In this document: one piece after another, positions 7,464 through 10,126 of the stretch | How the letters are laid out: the number at the start of each line of letters is the position of its first letter | Numbering within the stretch: the first letter of the stretch is position 1 | Source: Bacteriovoracaceae bacterium UBA2428 | GTDB taxonomy: Bacteria > Bdellovibrionota > UBA2428 | Direction: 5' to 3' | Length of the DNA: 10,126 nucleotides | NCBI GenBank assembly: GCA_002343545.1 | Contig: DDRA01000065.1 | Location: 1 to 10,126 of the forward strand | Notes under the pieces: generated by a model | Told to the model about the DNA's origin: nothing | The model's database searches: none | Seen by the model: the letters and a program-made list of their open reading frames with translations, nothing else | Translations under genes and position numbers: made by a program

Positions 7464-8048
7464 ATAGATCCATCTACCCGACTCGGGAATGAAATCCAGT
7501 CGGTAGATACGGCAGTTTTCGATGCGAAGACGATCGCTTGGACTTGCTTCCGCGCTATGGAGCAAGCGCGCCAAGACGCCACCGTGCGAGCAGATCCCGA
7601 CACGCTTCAATCCGGCGTTTCTTTCGAAATAAGATCTCAAAAAATCTCGAATGCGGGCAAGGACCTGACGCTTGGTTTCGCCCCCGGGTGCCATGACATC
7701 CATGTGCTCTTCCGCGACCGAGAGCCACTTCGACCAAAATTCTTCACCTTCACGTTGAATGATTTCGTCACGGGTAAGGCCTTCGAGCTGGCCAAAGCGC
7801 GCTTCGCGAAGGTCCGGGTGAATCTCGAGCGGAATCGAAAGTCCTTGGGTGGCCAACTCCGCGGTTCGGCGGGCGCGACGGAGATCGGAACTCAAAACTC
7901 TCTCTAGGCTCAAATCCTTAATGACGCCTCGAAGGTCGCAAGCCTGGGTCTCGCCAAGATCGGACAACTCGGTATCCGTATGACCCTGCATGCGCGTCGC
8001 CCGATTCCAAAGCGTCTCGCCATGCCGAAAGACGAAAAGCTCGATCAT
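7455..8048 (-). CDS. Histidine phosphatase (phosphoglycerate mutase-like) family protein
   Basis: This 197-residue protein belongs to the histidine phosphatase superfamily. The phospho-acceptor motif RHGET is at 8-12 (H9), followed by NRATRMQGHTDTELSDLG (15-32), the second phosphate-binding arginine R58 in SDLRRARRTAE, the acid E82 in LREARFGQLEG, and the second histidine H155 in CSHGGV. All catalytic residues are present, so it should be active. Length and motifs fit the CobC / GpmB / PhoE-like branch of small cofactor-independent phosphatases rather than glycolytic GpmA, which is longer. The substrate cannot be told from sequence; nothing nearby suggests cobalamin synthesis. Its ATG overlaps the uvrA TGA by 4 nt (ATGA on the minus strand), so it is the second gene of a uvrA operon and probably translationally coupled. 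Confidence 0.9.
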   Translation of the reverse strand: MIELFVFRHGETLWNRATRMQGHTDTELSDLGETQACDLRGVIKDLSLERVLSSDLRRARRTAELATQGLSIPLEIHPDLREARFGQLEGLTRDEIIQREGEEFWSKWLSVAEEHMDVMAPGGETKRQVLARIRDFLRSYFERNAGLKRVGICSHGGVLARLLHSAEASPSDRLRIENCRIYRLDFIPESGRWIYRG

Positions 8049-10126
8049 ACGGTCTTAGACCAGCCTCGACGCTTGAAATAGTCTTGGACGAAAGGCGTCG
8101 TCGCCGAATCCTTGAACTTGAGAAAATCCTCGGGCGTTCCTTCGTGGACGATGCTGCCGCCTTCCTTCGCGGGGCCGGGTCCAAGTTCAACGATCCAATC
8201 AGCGGCGCAGATGACGTCGAGATTGTGTTCGATCACGACGACGGTGTTGCCGAGATCGCAGAGCCGCTGCAGGAGTTCGACGAGCTTCTGCACGTCTTGG
8301 AAATGCAGGCCCGTCGTGGGCTCATCCAAGAAATAGATCGTCTTGCCGGTGCTACGCTTGGAGAGCTCTTTGGCGAGCTTGATACGCTGGGCTTCTCCGC
8401 CCGACAGCGTCGTCGCGTTCTGGCCCAAGTGAATGTAGCCAAGACCGACGTCGACGAGCGTTTTGAGCTTGGGCCCCATCAGGGGTTGGTTCGCGAAAAG
8501 CTCGTAGGCGTCTTCGACTTGCATCTGGAGAACTTCCGAAATCGTTTTCCCTTTGAAACGAACTTCGAGGATCTCTCGACGGTAGCGCGAACCTTGGCAC
8601 TTTTCGCAAGGAACGTAGACGTCGGGGAGGAAGTGCATCTCGACTTTGATCCGCCCCGCGCCTTCGCAGGCGTCGCAACGCCCGCCCTTCACGTTGAACG
8701 AGAAGGTGCTTGCCGTGTACCCGCGAATCTGGGCGTCGGGAGTCTGCGCGAAGATCGTTCGGAGGGGCGTAAAAAGACCCGTGTAGGTGGACGGGTTGCT
8801 GCGCGGGCTTCGGCCGATCGGTCGTTGATCGACGTGGACCATCTTATCGATGTGTTCGAGTCCTTTGAGCTTCTCGAAGGGGAGCGCGGTCACGCCCGAA
8901 CGATAGAGCTTCTTGGCGAGAGCCGCTTCGAGGGTGTCTTGGACGAGGGACGATTTGCCGGATCCACTCACGCCCGTGAAAACGACGAACTTGCCGAGGG
9001 GAAGCGAAAGATCGACGGACTTGAGGTTGTGTCCCGTGCAGCCCTCGATCGAGAGCGTGTTTCCGTTGCCGGGTCGTCGCGCGCGCTGGGCGGTGACGGA
9101 GAGGTCCCCACGCAGGTAGGAGGCCGTGATGGACTTGGGATGCTTGAGGAGCTCACGCGGAGATCCCTCGGCGACGACGTGTCCCCCGCGAACGCCCGCA
9201 CCGGGACCGATATCGATGATGTGATCGGCTTCGAGCATCGTTTCTTCGTCGTGCTCGACGACCAGGACGGAGTTTCCGAGCTCGCGAAGCGTCTTGAGAC
9301 TCTTCAGGAGCTTGCGTTGGTCTTTGGGGTGCAAGCCGATGCTGGGTTCATCGAGGACGTAGAGAACGCCGCTGAGCTGCGAGCCGAGTTGGGTCGCGAG
9401 ACGAATGCGTTGGGCTTCGCCACCCGAAAGCGTACCAGCCAGTCGGTTCAAGGACAGGTACCCGACGCCGACCTCGTCCAAGAAACGCAGGCGCGTCGTG
9501 ATCTCGCCAAGGAGACGCTCCAACACGACGTCGCCCTTGAAGGATTTCGCCGCGGCATCGAGAAGCGTACGGAGCTCGGCGGCCGGAACCTCCCCGAACT
9601 CGTGGACGTTTCGGTCCAAGAAGAAAACTTGCAGGGATTCCGGTTTAAGCCGCGCACCTTTGCACTTGGGGCACACTTCGTAGTCGTCCAGAACGGAAGA
9701 AAAGAGATCCTCTTCCTCCTCGTCCTTGTCGGACTTCTTTTTTGCGGACTTCTCGATGTAGCCGAGACCGCGGCAGGTTTCGCACATGCCGTAGGGAGAG
9801 TTAAACGAAAAGAGGCGAGGTTCGAGCTCGGGAAAGGCTTGTCCGGTGGAAGTCGAGGACAGCTTCCGGCTGAAGAGTCTCTCTTCGTTGCCCCAGAGAA
9901 TGCGAAGCCATCCGCCGGCGTGGCGATCGGCGAGTTCGAGCGCGGACAGGACGCGTGCTTTGGAATCTTTCTTGTCGTTACTAAGGGAATCGAGAAAGAG
10001 GTCGATCTCGTGATGTTGGTGGCGATTGATGAGGATCGGGTCGTGAAGATCCTTCAGAACGCCGTCGATGCGGACCTTGGTGAAGCCGGCCCGGCGCCAC
10101 GCTTCGAACTCGCGCAGGAACTCGCC
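8045..10126 (-). CDS. uvrA: UvrABC excinuclease subunit A (5' end outside window), lacking the insertion domain
   Basis: The frame is open to the window edge, giving 693 visible residues starting at about E. coli residue 160. UvrA dimers find DNA lesions and load UvrB. Seen in order: UvrB-binding region (1-88, with VRIDG at 18-22), ELEPRLFSFNSP at 100-111, C115/C118, C152/C155, first signature LSGGEAQRIRLA at 233-244, Walker B DEPSIGLH at 259-266, second-domain Walker A GVSGSGKSS at 385-393, complete C-terminal zinc finger (C484, C487, C507, C510), second signature LSGGEAQRIKLA at 574-585, and DEPTTGLHF at 601-609. The first Walker A is upstream of the window. Two oddities: the cysteines equivalent to E. 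coli C253/C256 are S91/T94, and only 33 residues (charged, with EEEED) lie between C118 and C152, where E. coli has about 125. Translation does not begin at the internal ATG 9787, because family sequence continues upstream. Estimated full length is about 850 residues against 940 in E. coli. Confidence 0.95.
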   Translation of the reverse strand, partial: GEFLREFEAWRRAGFTKVRIDGVLKDLHDPILINRHQHHEIDLFLDSLSNDKKDSKARVLSALELADRHAGGWLRILWGNEERLFSRKLSSTSTGQAFPELEPRLFSFNSPYGMCETCRGLGYIEKSAKKKSDKDEEEEDLFSSVLDDYEVCPKCKGARLKPESLQVFFLDRNVHEFGEVPAAELRTLLDAAAKSFKGDVVLERLLGEITTRLRFLDEVGVGYLSLNRLAGTLSGGEAQRIRLATQLGSQLSGVLYVLDEPSIGLHPKDQRKLLKSLKTLRELGNSVLVVEHDEETMLEADHIIDIGPGAGVRGGHVVAEGSPRELLKHPKSITASYLRGDLSVTAQRARRPGNGNTLSIEGCTGHNLKSVDLSLPLGKFVVFTGVSGSGKSSLVQDTLEAALAKKLYRSGVTALPFEKLKGLEHIDKMVHVDQRPIGRSPRSNPSTYTGLFTPLRTIFAQTPDAQIRGYTASTFSFNVKGGRCDACEGAGRIKVEMHFLPDVYVPCEKCQGSRYRREILEVRFKGKTISEVLQMQVEDAYELFANQPLMGPKLKTLVDVGLGYIHLGQNATTLSGGEAQRIKLAKELSKRSTGKTIYFLDEPTTGLHFQDVQKLVELLQRLCDLGNTVVVIEHNLDVICAADWIVELGPGPAKEGGSIVHEGTPEDFLKFKDSATTPFVQDYFKRRGWSKTV

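Noticed and set aside
9662..9787. Frameshift or early start explaining the short UvrA region (start at ATG 9787)
   Set aside because: Codons upstream to the window edge translate in the same frame into conserved UvrA sequence (VRIDG, ELEPRLFSFNSP), and downstream motifs remain in frame.

Overview
The window is about 10.1 kb of moderately GC-rich bacterial DNA, densely packed with housekeeping genes. No mobile element, CRISPR array, tRNA or rRNA was seen. The order gyrB, gyrA, TPR lipoprotein, hemL, ATP synthase F0 genes, together with a GyrB carrying the Gram-negative insert and a lipoprotein signal, suggests a Gram-negative bacterium. My best guess is the Bdellovibrio-like / former delta-proteobacterial assemblage, near the replication origin where gyrB and gyrA usually lie. 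That placement is inference from gene order recalled from Bdellovibrio and was not checked by a search.

Layout. The plus strand (1-7365) carries a tight run: the 3' part of gyrB (cut by the window start), gyrA, a TPR lipoprotein overlapping the end of gyrA, hemL, two small membrane proteins of the AtpZ/AtpI assembly-factor type, atpB (subunit a) and atpE (subunit c). Most gaps are 2-23 nt or are overlaps. The exceptions are 64 nt before atpB, where I see a possible promoter, and 31 nt before atpE, which holds a strong Shine-Dalgarno. A good intrinsic terminator (7388-7428) closes the run. The minus strand (10126 down to 7455) carries a convergent pair: uvrA (its 5' part lies beyond the window) and a histidine-phosphatase-family gene that overlaps the uvrA stop by 4 nt.

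How the genes fit. GyrB and GyrA form DNA gyrase. HemL makes 5-aminolevulinate for tetrapyrroles. AtpZ/AtpI-like proteins plus subunits a and c supply the rotor and proton-channel part of F0; the remaining ATP synthase genes (b, delta, alpha, gamma, beta, epsilon) are absent and must be encoded elsewhere. UvrA is the damage-recognition ATPase of nucleotide excision repair.

I find no wholly new system. The notable points are variant key residues in ordinary proteins: a GyrA whose quinolone-contact positions read A83-P84-G87; a UvrA that lacks the insertion domain and the first cysteine pair of its N-terminal zinc module; and a c subunit with a signal-peptide-like leader and a first helix whose glycine packing motif is replaced by V/A/S/S.
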